The position numbers were made by a program, and so were the translations under genes. Shown here one piece after another: positions 42,709 through 53,438 of a stretch of DNA of 64,000 bases. Where the stretch lies: the NCBI GenBank assembly GCA_028023455.1, contig JAQFVV010012422.1, positions 10,455,337 to 10,519,336 of the forward strand, in the 5' to 3' direction. Below the pieces are notes generated by a model. It was not told where the DNA came from, did no database searches, and saw nothing but the letters and a program-made list of their open reading frames with translations. The number at the start of each line of letters is the position of its first letter. Within the stretch, counting starts at the first letter, position 1. The DNA comes from Epiperipatus broadwayi. Its lineage: Eukaryota > Onychophora > Udeonychophora > Euonychophora > Peripatidae.

Positions 42709-43027
42709 TAAACTATGAGATATTTTGCAATTGTAAAAAATAATGTGTATCATTATTAAAGTCATAAAAGAAATATATTCATTATTTATATTCTTAAAAT
42801 AAGATAAAGAAGTCTTATCAACTGAATTTGTATAACTGAAAACAAAATATATATATATATATGACAGTTTTTCTCTTCCAACTGGCCAATTACTGAAAAC
42901 TTTAGAAAAGTGGACATAGATTTAATGCCTTAAATTTACATTATTTTTAATTAGAATTTAATTTTTTAACTTGTTCTTCACGTTAAATTTTTGTAGAAAA
43001 ATGTATTAATTACTAAATTTTTTTTAG

Positions 43028-43132
43028 CCATATCTAGATGAAATTACTAATAAGATAGAAGTTAATGCACGAAGTATATCCCATTCAGAAGCAGCAAGAG
43101 CCCAACTTAATTCTGCATTCCAGATTTTGAAA
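43028..43132 (+). CDS. Exon d of the host gene
   Basis: Preceded by a T run and TAG, followed by GTAAGT. It is 105 nt, phase 0 at both ends. It encodes PYLDEITNKIEVNARSISHS, then EAARAQLNSAFQILK, a probable amphipathic helix. Both neighbours are phase-compatible. Confidence 0.85.
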
Positions 43133-43340
43133 GTAAGTATGGATGTAATTTTTAGTGCTAATAGAGATAACAGCATTTATTATACTTTACTTTAAAAAGA
43201 AATATATGAATAAAGTATGCTAGAATAACTATGGAGAGCCTTGTTGCAGAGAGAAAGTGCATCAGCCTATCATAAACATATCTTAGGTTTAAATTCAGGT
43301 CAAATTAGACTTGAAAATTTTTTTAGTCAGACTTAGTATT

Positions 43341-43657
43341 AAGCCAATAAACACCACATGATCACCATTTCCTATGCTTGCTCATAACAGTTATCAAAAC
43401 AGGCAAAACTGTATACATTTTGCCACTCACAGCAAGCCAGAGTAATCAATGGATGCCAAAAGATTTGTGCATAAAATCCCCATCTAGTGCCTACTCATCC
43501 AATATCCCTAGACTAGTTTCTGTGCACAAGCCAGAAACTTGTCTGGGGATATTGGATGAGTAGGCACTAGATGGGGATTTTATGCACAAGCCTTCTGGCA
43601 TCCATTGATTATTCTGGCTTGCACTGAGTGGCAATACATATAGCGAGTTTTCCCTGT
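43341..43657. mobile_element. Hammerhead-family A perfect fold-back
   Basis: A 317-bp insertion with a perfect 14-bp direct repeat TCAGACTTAGTATT (43327-43340 and 43658-43671). From about 43400 to 43655 the two halves are inverted copies meeting near 43520. Each half has the GAAAC(T)(A/T)GTC-TGGGGATATT segment, but neither has CUGANGA, so no ribozyme remains. The unpaired left tail is CACATGATCACCATTTCC through TCATAACAGTTAT. Confidence 0.88.
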
Positions 43658-43671
43658 TCAGACTTAGTATT

Positions 43672-44008
43672 TATAGACATTTCAGCTAACCATCTGATAA
43701 TAGAAGATAAATAGGCAGTTAGCTATTCTGAAATATGGAGACTAGTAAAGAGAATGGTAACTTTGATGACATTGTTCATTTTTATTATTCTCATAAAATG
43801 AATGTTGGAAAGACATATTCTCCATTTTATGAACATTTAATTTATGTATAAACAAAACTGGGGAAAGCATTCAAACCTTCACTAACCAGAAATTAATAAA
43901 TATGATGATTACTGCTTTCTCTTTTACTGTTCCTCCATATGAGAAGTTGTTGGAATGGGCTATTTAAAGATTGTTTTACCATATATATATATATATATAA
44001 AATTAAGA
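43672..44008 (+). other. Intron sequence, nothing recognised
   Basis: A+T-rich sequence with a TATATA run at the end, between two mobile elements. Confidence 0.5.
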
Positions 44009-44610
44009 GCGTGCTAATAACTCTAAACAAGCTTTTTTTTATTATTATTATTTATGATAAATGCTACTACATTTATCATAAATAAAAAAAAAAAGCTTGT
44101 TTAGAGTTATTAGCACGCTCTTAATTTTACATATTTGTAAGTGCAAGCTATATATAAGTCATGTGACATCTGACTTGTTATTATTACTATTATTATTTTG
44201 CTGTTGTGGCTTTAGCTAAATTAAAGAGCTAAGCCTACTAATATATGGAGTATCTGAATTAAGTTCAGGCCCATGTGATTTTTTCAGTTGGAGAGCTGAC
44301 TTTAAAGACATGTAGATGTCTAAAAGTTTCAGATCTTCTTCTAACAATTATCTTTTAGATAAATGCTTTGCTTGAGTTGGTTTTTTAGATTTAATGTCCC
44401 AACTCCTCACTGAAGAGACCCATAGGTCAAAACCGGTCTGGGGATGGGGATAATCCAAGATAAAAATGATTTGAATGCCTTCTCTTGTAGTAGCATTTAT
44501 CATAAATAAAAAAAAAAAAAGCTTGTTTAGAGTTATTAGCATGCTCTTAATTTTACATATTTGTAAGTGCAAGCTATATATAAGTCATGTGACATCTGAC
44601 TTGTTATTAT
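44009..44610 (+). mobile_element. Hammerhead-family C element with direct repeats 426 bp apart
   Basis: The segment from AGCATTTATCATAAATAA (or CTACATTTATC) through AGCTTGTTTAGAGTTATTAG to CATGTGACATCTGACTTGTT occurs twice in direct orientation, near 44070-44184 and 44490-44610. The AGCTTG landmark is at 44094 and 44520, a period of 426 bp. One hammerhead region (44395-44452) lies between. In addition 44009-44060 is inverted relative to 44065-44120, making a hairpin at the left end. Direct repeats around a hammerhead resemble retrozymes and Penelope pseudo-LTRs (family knowledge). Confidence 0.78.
44395..44452 (+). ncRNA. Hammerhead ribozyme, family C, with G12 to A change
   Basis: UGUCCC (44395-44400), loop AAC, UCCUCA, CUGAAGA (44410-44416). 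Stem II is a perfect GACC/GGUC hairpin with loop CAUA. Then AAAA where GAAA is expected, C, loop CG, G-U, C (cleavage after 44438), UGGGGA, U, and GGGAUA (44447-44452). Inner stem I pairs six positions with one wobble, and outer stem I pairs UGUCCC with GGGAUA with one wobble. The G-to-A change in the catalytic box predicts an inactive or very slow copy. Confidence 0.72.
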
Positions 44611-44627
44611 ATATATATGTGTGTGTG

Positions 44628-44760
44628 CAATCATTAGAAAACAGTCAACACTCAGACGGTTCCAATATAAATAATAACCAACAATCTCAAACTGTTTGTT
44701 GATTATTATTTATATTAGGATTGTCTAAGGGTTGACTGTTTTTTAATGATTATATATTGT
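44628..44760. repeat. Short fold-back (MITE-like), ~130 bp
   Basis: CAATCATTAGAAAACAGTCA ... AATATAAATAATAACCAACA on the left is mirrored by TTTGTTGATTATTATTTATA ... TGACTGTTTTTTAATGATTA on the right, with a loop of about 10 nt. No coding capacity and no TSD resolved. Confidence 0.85.
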
Positions 44761-44769
44761 AACCTTCTC

Positions 44770-46840
44770 ATCTCTTTGTTGTTCTTCTGGCCATCTTTAT
44801 TTGCCTACTTGTTTACTCTATACCATGCTAGCTCAATATTAAACATACAATATCCTTGCAGAAAGGTATACGATTGTTTATGGAGCTTGAAACATTCCAC
44901 ACATAACTTTATAGGATAGATTCTAGGGATGATTACAAGAGAGTGGTTTTAACATTGAGAGGTATAAAGAAAAATATACTTCCACAATGGCATTGCTATT
45001 TTGAAGATTCTCCCACTACCATCTTATTATGATCATTGGGAAAATCCCCACAACAAACAAATAACTTAAATTACCATTATATATTTTTAAAATCTTAAAT
45101 TAATATACATTAATGAAATTACATTATTTTCACATAATTACTGCTATCCTATAATGATCTCAGGGATCATGAGCATTCTGCATCAAAATCCAATTTATCT
45201 ATTAGATTGATACTTAAATGATTGTATCACAGGAGGGATTTTACTGGAATCCAACCATTTAAGGAAAACATACCAATGCCAACAATAATTACTATAAAAT
45301 ACTTGTTTTAGTATAAACCAAGCTTCATTACACTATTATTGTCTACCAAGTCTAACTTACTTAAATATTCTCTTCAATTAATTAGGATTAACCTACTTTC
45401 ACTAAATCCTCCAGAGTTACAGACTCTCATATGCCTTTAGTTAGTAATTGACACTATTTAAATATTAAACTACTTTAAATTTATGATCTTACAGATATTT
45501 CAATTTAAGTTATAAAATTAGAAATGTGACTCTCCAATACATTATTGATCCTATCATATTCTCCATTTTGCAGTATTGAACAGAAGTTCTCAGAGATAAG
45601 GCCTGCAATTAAAATATAATAGGTATTATTCTATGTGGATAATGTGTTTTCTTGGTGTGAATTTGTGATAGGAATGACTCTTGAACACAATGAGACTAAT
45701 ATTACACAGTTAAATTAATATATTCTTTTATTTACAATAAGAATGATAAACAATAATAACATAGATATATACTGGGTTAAATCTTTCATTAACAATAGCA
45801 AAGAAATTAATAAAAATCAAACTATTTATATATAGATAACTTATTTACATTTTATACAGATAATCTTAGTGTTTCAGATATTCAATTACTCTTTCCCTAG
45901 TTTATATTTCTCTTTTAAAATTATTAGTTATTGCTTTATTATTATTTGTGATTTTATACTAGTCTATTATGTACATCATTCATGGGTTATTCAATCCCTT
46001 CATAGTCATTTATCTTTAAATTACGTTTGAAAATTTACATTCTAATCATATTACAAAGTTTTTTACTGATGTGATAAAAAAAATATATAAATAAGTACAA
46101 TATTTATAATATGTCAAAAAAAATAATACGGTTAGGATTCTTTGTTATGTTATGACAATCATTTCATCTCTTACACACATTTTCTATTTTGATATTAGAT
46201 CTCAATATTTTATTCAGGGAGTCATTTATTCTAGTAAATATTTCACTATCTATGATCTTTGTTTCGTATATGATTCAATTATTTGTGGACCATTCTGTCC
46301 AGACTTAACTAGAAAATTCATACAATCCTTCAAAATTTCATCTCTTCCTTTAATGCACAATAGATTAATACTTACCCTAATTTTAGAAAGATGAGCCACT
46401 GACTTATTGACTATTATCCTAATAGAGAGATAGGGGTTTCATTTTATGATGTGTTATTTGTTAGGTAACCATTTTATTAATGGACTTACCCCAATTCTAC
46501 CCTGGCTTCTCTAATAAGCACTTACGGTACTTACACAATCATTTCTTTATTGAAAATCATCCTACTTCTTTCTATAAATTTCCTAAGCATTACAAAGATT
46601 TAATTCGGCTAACCCTTCATCAATTCTTCAGGATGCTATTCTATATAGTCTATCCTGGAATTTTGACTCATATTCTACTTCAGTGTAGGCAATATTCAAT
46701 ATTCTATCTATTTCTAGACCCCTCCTATAATCTACCCTTTTCCTAGTGTGCTGAGTGTCTCTTCTCTTCACCTTGCTCTATACATGAAAATATATACAAA
46801 ACATTAAGCATACAAGTACAATTAACTGAACAAATATTAA
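44770..46840 (+). other. Intron sequence, mostly unassigned
   Basis: Two modest plus-strand frames (46152-46394 and 46480-46746) have no recognisable domain, and neither sits between splice sites that fit the host gene. A local rise in G+C near 44850-45010 and 46480-46780 may be an old transposon. Confidence 0.4.
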
Positions 46841-47990
46841 GGTAAAGATTTACTTTAGTGGCCCCAATATGTTGGCCCTCTATTATTTAAAATTATAACT
46901 AAATTTTTCAAAAATTTTACGTATATGCTACTATATTACAATTACATTAAAATTTATTCAAATGTAAAAGATAATAAAAAAAACATTATTTTAAAGAATT
47001 TGAATGTTGGATTAATTACATGACATTAATTAAAATAATTACTTTTAATTTATTTGAAACTTAAGAATGTAAACTATATACATTTATAGTATATCATATG
47101 TTACAAAAAAAAGACACCCTCTGTGTTTCAAAGTTCGAATTACATGCATGCGTGTACAGTTTTATAGTTGAAAAAAATGGCTGCTACATATTTAGTTCCA
47201 AATGATGAAATTTTGAATGTTGCTGCTATTCTGGAAGAAGACGGGAATATGCATCAGTTATGGAATGCCATCCAAACTCTGGAATTGGCCATCAAATGGC
47301 TTGCACGAAGACTCCTTCTGAAGAACTACGAGACATTATATCCATCGCAAATACCACAGGGAAACTATACAAAGAGGTCATTCGGTCTTTGGCGGTATAG
47401 AAAAAGAATCAAGGAAGTGCTTATTGACAGAAGTTCCAGACAGGATGGCTGATACACTGGAGGGCCTGATACAGCAATATATTTTACCAGGTACGCATAT
47501 TATTTCAGATGGCTGGGCTGCGTACAATAACTCAGCAGTCTCAATAATGATGTATATACACATTTGGTTGTCATCCATCAGGATAACTTCATGCATCCCA
47601 AAGACCAAGGCATACACACCCAGAATATTGAAAATATGTGGATGAGAGCAAAGTGTAAGCTGAAATTCCAATCTGGTATCAGCAGAGCTTTGTTTTCATC
47701 ACACCTGCATGAATTTGCTTTCCAGAGTAGACCAAGTAATACCGCTTTTTGCTCCAACTTCCTAGTATGCATAGGACACAATTATGCTTAAAAGGGTAAA
47801 TGTTTTTTTTATTATCTTTTATATTTGAATAAATTTTAATGTAATTGGAATATAGTAGTATATACGTAATTTACATTGAATAAATTTTAATGTAATATAG
47901 TAACATTTATGTAAAATTTTCGAAAAATTTAGTTATAATTTTAAACAATAGAGGGCCAACTTATTGGGACCGCTAAAGTAAACCTTTACC
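46841..47990 (+). mobile_element. Merlin-like DNA transposon with 150-190-bp terminal inverted repeats
   Basis: The left end (46841-46990) starts GGTAAAGATTTACTTTAGTG. The right end (about 47799-47990) is its reverse complement with few differences, including the landmark GGCCCTCTATT(A/G)TTTAAAAT. The right repeat is about 45 bp longer because a segment with ATGTTACTATATTACATTAA is duplicated within it. A transposase remnant lies between. Flanking 8- or 9-bp duplications were not found (left AAATATTAA, right ATTTCCTAT). Confidence 0.85.
47168..47790 (+). pseudogene. Merlin (ISXO2-like) transposase, deleted and frameshifted
   Basis: The first frame (47177-47452) gives an N-terminal part with LAIKWLARRLLLKN, similar to the start of ISXO2-like proteins. 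A second frame reads SVFGGIEKESRKCLLTEVPD, RMADTLEGLIQQYILPG, then THIISDGWAAYNNS with the second catalytic Asp (about 47380-47535). The third frame reads VVIHQDNFMHPKDQGIHTQN then IENMWMRAK, with the Glu of the triad (about 47564-47650), and ends near 47790. The block holding the zinc ribbon, helix-turn-helix and first catalytic Asp is missing between frames one and two, so the protein is internally deleted as well as frameshifted. The VFGGIE...PDR...ISDGW.AY order makes the family call firm. Confidence 0.85.
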
Positions 47991-49385
47991 ATTTCCTATA
48001 TAAAATCATACAGACTTTTCTTATTCTTTCAAGTTTATAAAAGTTTAACTTTTCTTTGATTACTTAAAATCTTAATTCAAATTTCTTTATTGTTTTTTTT
48101 TTTCAAGTAGTAGAAGTGTAATCTTTATTGCTTAAATAATTAGTCAAACAATATTTGTCTCCTCACCTTGTCATTATTAACGCCTAAATTATTTTTAGGA
48201 TTTGATTAAGTAGTTTCTAGGCTAAAAACATTTTTCTCTTGAAGATTTTAGATTGCTTTCTCTTTTTAAAAAGCACCTACCTTTCCATAGATAAAACGAA
48301 TGTTTTCCCACATTAATGTACTTAGTCCTTTCTTTTAAACTATAGCATTGTTTTTCTTATCTCTTGCTTATTCTGGAAAGAATAGCAACTTTTGTTTTCT
48401 TTTTTAAACTGATCCTAGCTAGCATTTTGATTATAAGTAGATTGTCAAGACTGGAAATTAGATCGCAATGAAGAAATTGGTTTACTCACTCCATAGTTTT
48501 AAGAATCTTTTAAAAATATTTCATCTCTTTAGATAGCTTTGTAAATATAATTTTTTCCTTTTGGTTTAATTAATTAAGACTTCTATATTTGAACATTTAT
48601 AACAGGAAAAAAAAAATAACACCAATATCTGACTTTTATAATCCCTCTCTTTTTTTTATTAAAAAAAAAAACCGGGAAAATGTAACATTAGAAAGTCATT
48701 TACTGAAATCTGATTGGTTGACTCTTCCATCATTTTGTCAAAGTTTTTTTTTTTACAAATTGTTTCTAGTATTTTTATTTAAAATTAAATCAAAATATAA
48801 AAATATTTAATAAATGAAATTGATTTACATCAAAACTTACAAACCAAGTTTTATTTCAGATTGTATTTTAAATCTGTGATACTATTAATTAATTTACCCT
48901 ATAAACTTTATAATAAATATATCCACTTTATTATTACGATAATTTTTAACATTAAATTATTATCTTGTAGTAAATAATTGTTCTTTCTTTTTAACTTATG
49001 AAAAAACACTGCGATAAACAAGTCAAAATTAAACTTGTCCACCATGATGTTTATTTAGATTTACCACTTTTAAATTATATAGTTAGAATTATAAAGAATT
49101 TATATTAAATATTAAAATGTATGTTAATATAACTGATTATAAATAATAACAATTATTAATCTCTATAGAATTATCTTTTTTTTAAATTATACGTATTAAA
49201 TCATTTATAGCTATATTATCCAAGTTTATAGATTTAATATTATCTTAATTATAAATTTAAAATTTTGAAACTATAATTTACATTTTATATGCCATTCTGA
49301 CCATGGATAACCACTCAAACGGTTACAATATATTGTAATGGGAGAAAGATCTTTGAGATTCGCATATACTGACCCCGGGGGCGCC
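47991..49385 (+). other. Intron sequence, nothing recognised
   Basis: A+T-rich, T runs common; no exon or element identified. A short G+C-rich block (CCCCGGGGGCG, 49373-49383) lies at the boundary with the following LINE-1 copy. Confidence 0.45.
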
Positions 49386-50255
49386 ACTAGTATGAACAGC
49401 AAGAGAGGCAATTCAAGGAGAAATGGGATGGTCAAGTTTTCATATGAAAGATGCAAAAAGTAAAATGAAAATGTTTGGCAGATTGCAGTTTATGGATAAT
49501 AAAAGAATAGCTAAAATAGTATTTAATTGGGTTATGAGTAAAGGGCAGGTAACAAGATGGGTGAGAAAGGTAATGCGGTATGCAAAAGATTTGGATAAAG
49601 AATTTATATCAGTATATTTGTACAAAAGATGGGATGATTGTGTTAAGAGGATTATTGAATGTTATAGTAGTAAGGAATAGGATAAAAGAATAAATTTATT
49701 AATAAGGACTAGGGAGTTAGAGAGATGGAGAAATAGTATGGAGAGTAAAAAGAGTTTAAATATATATAGAAGTAAACAGAATATTAGGTGTGAGTTAATA
49801 TATGATAATAGTAAGGAAAGTAGTTTATTGTTTAAGGCTCGAACAGGATCTTTAGCTACAAAAGAATATACATGTAAATGGAAAAATATGGGTGATTTAT
49901 TTTGTAAATTATGTAAAGAAGGAATTGAAAATATTAGGCATTTGTTAATTGAATGTAAATGTTTGAAAACAGAAAGGGTACATATAATGAAGTTGTGGAA
50001 AAATAAATATGAAAAGAGTGATTATACAGAAAGTGAATTATTGTTTTTTATGCTGGGTTTGGGAAAAGATAAGGAGGATTTAGATATAAAGGTTATAGAG
50101 TTGACAAAAATTATGTTGTGGAAATGGGATAGAGCATATTATGGGTAAATTTAGAGTGAGGAATGTAAAATAAAGTGGCTAACAGGTTTATCTGGGCATA
50201 ATTGCTGAGATATTCTTGACTTCGTTTAAGGAGAAGCCATAATACATCACATCAC
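49386..50255 (+). mobile_element. LINE-1 copy, youngest-looking, 5'-truncated
   Basis: Begins at about ATGAACAGCAAGAGAGGCAA and runs to the 3' end ATACATCACATCA. The 6-bp repeat CACTAG at 49386-49391 and near 50250 may be a short target duplication. Frames are better preserved than in other copies. The 3' untranslated part holds GTGGCTAACAGGTTTATCTG, GCTGAGATATTCTTGACTTC and GTTTAAGGAGAAGCC, conserved in all full 3' copies here. Confidence 0.85.
49423..50148 (+). pseudogene. LINE-1 C-terminal coding region, one stop
   Basis: Open from 49423 (MGWSSFHMKDAKSKMKMFGR, then NWVMSKGQVTRWVRKVMRYA) to a stop TAG at 49678 where sister copies have TGG (Trp). It is open again from 49738 (MESKKSLNIYRSKQNIRCEL) to the end at 50148. 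The knuckle FCKLCKEGIENIRHLLIEC (Cys-x2-Cys, His, Cys) is intact. After it come KLWKNKYEKSDYTESELLFF and LTKIMLWKWDRAYYG. The RT palm and endonuclease are absent because of truncation. Apart from that stop the reading frame is intact for about 240 codons, suggesting recent activity of this family. Confidence 0.82.
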
Positions 50256-51030
50256 TAGACATTTATTTTAGGCTGGACATGATATGCGAATCAAAAGGCA
50301 CCGAACTACACTCAGGAGGAACAAGATATCTTAAATATTATTTAGACAGTTGAGAAATCAAAGCACAAAGACAAACGTCAGCCAAATTAAGTTTAAACAA
50401 TTTATTAATTTTATTAAAAGTTGTGCAATAGAGTGAAGACATCTAGCCACGAATACAAAAGTGGCTTATAGTAACATACGCATATTTACCAGAGAGTGCA
50501 CAAGAGTACGACAAACATGAAGGCATTAAACATTTTGACAGCAAAATTCTCTCACTTAAAATATAAGAAATGGTTAGGGTAATATCTTCTTGCTGGCCAG
50601 TTGTAAAATTACAAAAACAAACAACAACTCTAGCTTCCTAAATCAGAGATAATAAAACAGTTACTGTCCCGTCGGAAATCAACGAAACCAGCGTGAACGT
50701 TTGAGCAGTAATATTCTAATTACTGTCATGAAAATGCCGCAGGACTGCTGCACGTAATACTACATTCAAAGTAAACGTGGTTGATCTCACCTACAAGACA
50801 ACAACAGATATTTGATTACGATCTTACGTAATCCAGAAAGAAATAGACTATTTTCAGACAACCCGAAGAAATAACTTGACAAATAGCCAGCAAAAAGATT
50901 TTGTTGTTTGCACAAACAGCACAAACGAAACATGCTTAAAGATTCTTTATTTTACAACTAAGGGCAGGTGAATAAATAAAGACTACGAAAACTGCCAATG
51001 CGTTTTGTAATAGTTATCGAAATAATCAGG
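50256..51030 (+). other. G+C-richer stretch, unassigned
   Basis: Noticeably less A+T-rich than its surroundings, and few long A or T runs. No frame on either strand is open for long and no repeat partner was found in the window. It could be an old transposon. Related composition resumes at about 51470-51920 beyond the inserted element. Confidence 0.4.
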
Positions 51031-51045
51031 TATATATTAAACATA

Positions 51046-51249
51046 GCAAGCATCACATGATCACATCTCCAATACTAGCTCTCAGATCCAAAGCTCCTCA
51101 CTGATGAAGGCCACAAGCCAGAAACTAGTCTGGAGATATTGGATGAGTAGGCATTAGATAGGGATTTTATGCACAAGCCTTCTGGAATCCATTGATTACT
51201 CTGTTTAGCACAGGTGGCACTACTATATGGAGTTTTGCTTTGCTTTGTT
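51046..51249 (+). mobile_element. Hammerhead-family A element, near-complete unit
   Basis: A 204-bp insertion flanked by a perfect 15-bp direct repeat TATATATTAAACATA (51031-51045 and 51250-51264). It begins GCAAGCATCACATGATCACA, carries a hammerhead in the plus sense (51086-51144), continues GATGAGTAGGCATTAGATAG, TTTTATGCACAAGCCTTCTG and ATTGATTACTCTG, and ends GGAGTTTTGCTTTGCTTTG. It is a monomer, not a fold-back. Confidence 0.9.
51086..51144 (+). ncRNA. Type I hammerhead ribozyme, family A
   Basis: Same 59-nt layout as 42660-42602: AUCC, AAAGC, UCCUCA, CUGAUGA (51101-51107), GGC/GCC hairpin with loop CACAA, GAAA (51121-51124), C, loop UA, G-U, C, UGGAGA, UAUU, GGAU. The only pairing defect relative to that copy is a C-A mismatch in inner stem I (UGGAGA for UGGGGA). 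Predicted cleavage after 51130. Confidence 0.8.
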
Positions 51250-51264
51250 TATATATTAAACATA

Positions 51265-53438
51265 TAAAATACAATCTCCTAATGCACCCTCTGATAAACG
51301 AAAATTGCAAACAAACTTGTAATCTTAAAACTAAGATTCTAGGACACACTTTAAATACTAGAAAAGATAAATACTGATAATAAATAATTAATACAACCTT
51401 ATAACATACTTATCATTAGATTGAGCGGAGATTTAATTAAATGCCATTTATTTACCCTGGCTAGAATAGGAAAAAGTTTAGCTTACGGTAAGGCAGAGTT
51501 CTAGTGATTTAGTGACGAGTGCGCCTTTTGATAATAGTTCATCTTTCAGGTCCTTTGACAGTGGCAAGGTAGAGGCAGTGTTTATTTTAGAGGTTCATGG
51601 CATGGCTGAAGAAGAGCTGGTAGGCATGGATCCATCCTTTGTTTAAATTAGCCAGACATTCTAATGATGGCAAAACTCATAGCGGTGAATTTTGACATCT
51701 TGCACAGCAACAAAGTTTGTCAATAATTATTTAAGTTTTTAGTAGGAATTAAATGTCCGAACAGCTACTCACAATGGTATCTCTTTGCAGGCCATAATCC
51801 AAGTGTGTATCTAATAATGAATCTCTTCTCTCTCCCTAAATTAGCAGGCTATCCTTGCCTCGCTACATTTCCCATGAAAAACTTTCACTAGTCTCTCCTC
51901 TATATTTCAGGCAGGGCAAATATTAATTTCCCACTCAATTTAATTTAAGAATTCCAACCAGGGATTATTGTATCCAAAATAACAAATACAAAACTAAATC
52001 TACGCTTTTAGACTTTTAGAATTCACTTTAAAAATAATTACAATAAAAGCAACAGGAATATATAATTAGCAAGCTTGCCTGTTTTTAATCAAATTGATTA
52101 AAACAGATGGTGGAAAGTATACTATTTTACAATCAATTTTATAAACATTAAATAATCTATTTTAAAATATAAATGTGTATGTGTTTTAAATAATAAAAAA
52201 ATTGAGCCTTAGACATTTAATAAAAATGTTGTTTTCTTTTTTTAATTTTAGTAATAAAACCATTGAATCTGAAATCAATCCGGCTCAATATATATTGGTA
52301 TATACAAACTATATTTGTTATGTGACATATAACATGATTTCATTACTAATATACATATATATATTAAAGTGAAATTTTTCTTACATTAAAGTGTAAATAT
52401 TTATATTGTGGTATGTTTGCATGATGTTAGTAATGACATTATTCTGATATTTCATCTAGATCATATCTGACATCATTTGGGTAGTAGAGGCCTCTGAAAT
52501 AATTGAGTTTTTTATTTTCAGTATTTCTGTAACAACCATTTGTGGGTCTTCTACTTCTGGATAATTCTACCCACAATATCAATACAACATTTTTAATAAT
52601 AACAAACTAGCCTAAAACATTTGTTTATGTATATTTATTTATGAATAAAACTGTAACCCTTGTTTACTATTAATCCATTTTGTACTAAGAGTCAGAAGAT
52701 TTTATATGTGTAAAAGCAGAATTTTACAGATAGTTTAATTCAGGATATGTGCTTTTCTTTTAATTATTTGAACTAACAGATAAATAGTTGCATAGTAAGT
52801 TAATAAGTTTATCAAAGCAATAAAAATAATTAAATATATTCTTGATCAGAGAAAAAGCATTAAACTTGTATATTTTATTTTAGAACATTGGCATAAATAG
52901 AATGCACATGTAATTAGTAGTAAATAAAATAGGTTAGAGGAAAGAAGTAACTTTAAATAATTTACAAAATAATATTAAAAAGAAAATTGTTAGGAATATT
53001 ATTTTAGGAATAGTTTATATTATTGCTTTTGTAAAAAAAGATTTTCATGAGTAAAAATAGTTTGAGTTTAAGTGAAATAAAGTATATAAAAGTATATTAA
53101 ATAAAAACTTTTTCACCATTGTACAATCATGGGAAGAAAACAGACTCATAAGATTAATTTTTAGAAAGCTGAATTGTCTTATTTGAAAAAAACAAAAAAC
53201 AGTGAAGTAAAGATTTTTTTCTGATTAAAAAGTATAGCTGTGAAGTTATTAATTTATTGAAAGTTTCTTTCAATATAAAATTTGATCATAAGCATGGATA
53301 AAATTTTGTCAGTATATTTTATGTTATTTTTAACTTGAGATATCAATGAAATCTTTGATTGGAGATTTAATGTATTTTTAGCTAGTATTGACAATTTTGA
53401 ATAATTATGATTTGTTTGGTAAATATATGCACATACTA
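51265..53438 (+). other. Intron sequence, mostly unassigned
   Basis: A G+C-richer part (51470-51920) grades into A+T-rich sequence. No exon, RNA gene or transposon could be supported. Confidence 0.45.

Noticed and set aside
46152-46746. Two plus-strand frames of 80 and 88 codons
   Set aside because: No domain, not between phase-compatible splice sites, and amino-acid use typical of A+T-rich non-coding DNA.
4186-51249. CRISPR-like array from the many similar repeats
   Set aside because: Copies are dispersed over 47 kb, differ in orientation and length, and have individual target duplications. The DNA is clearly eukaryotic.
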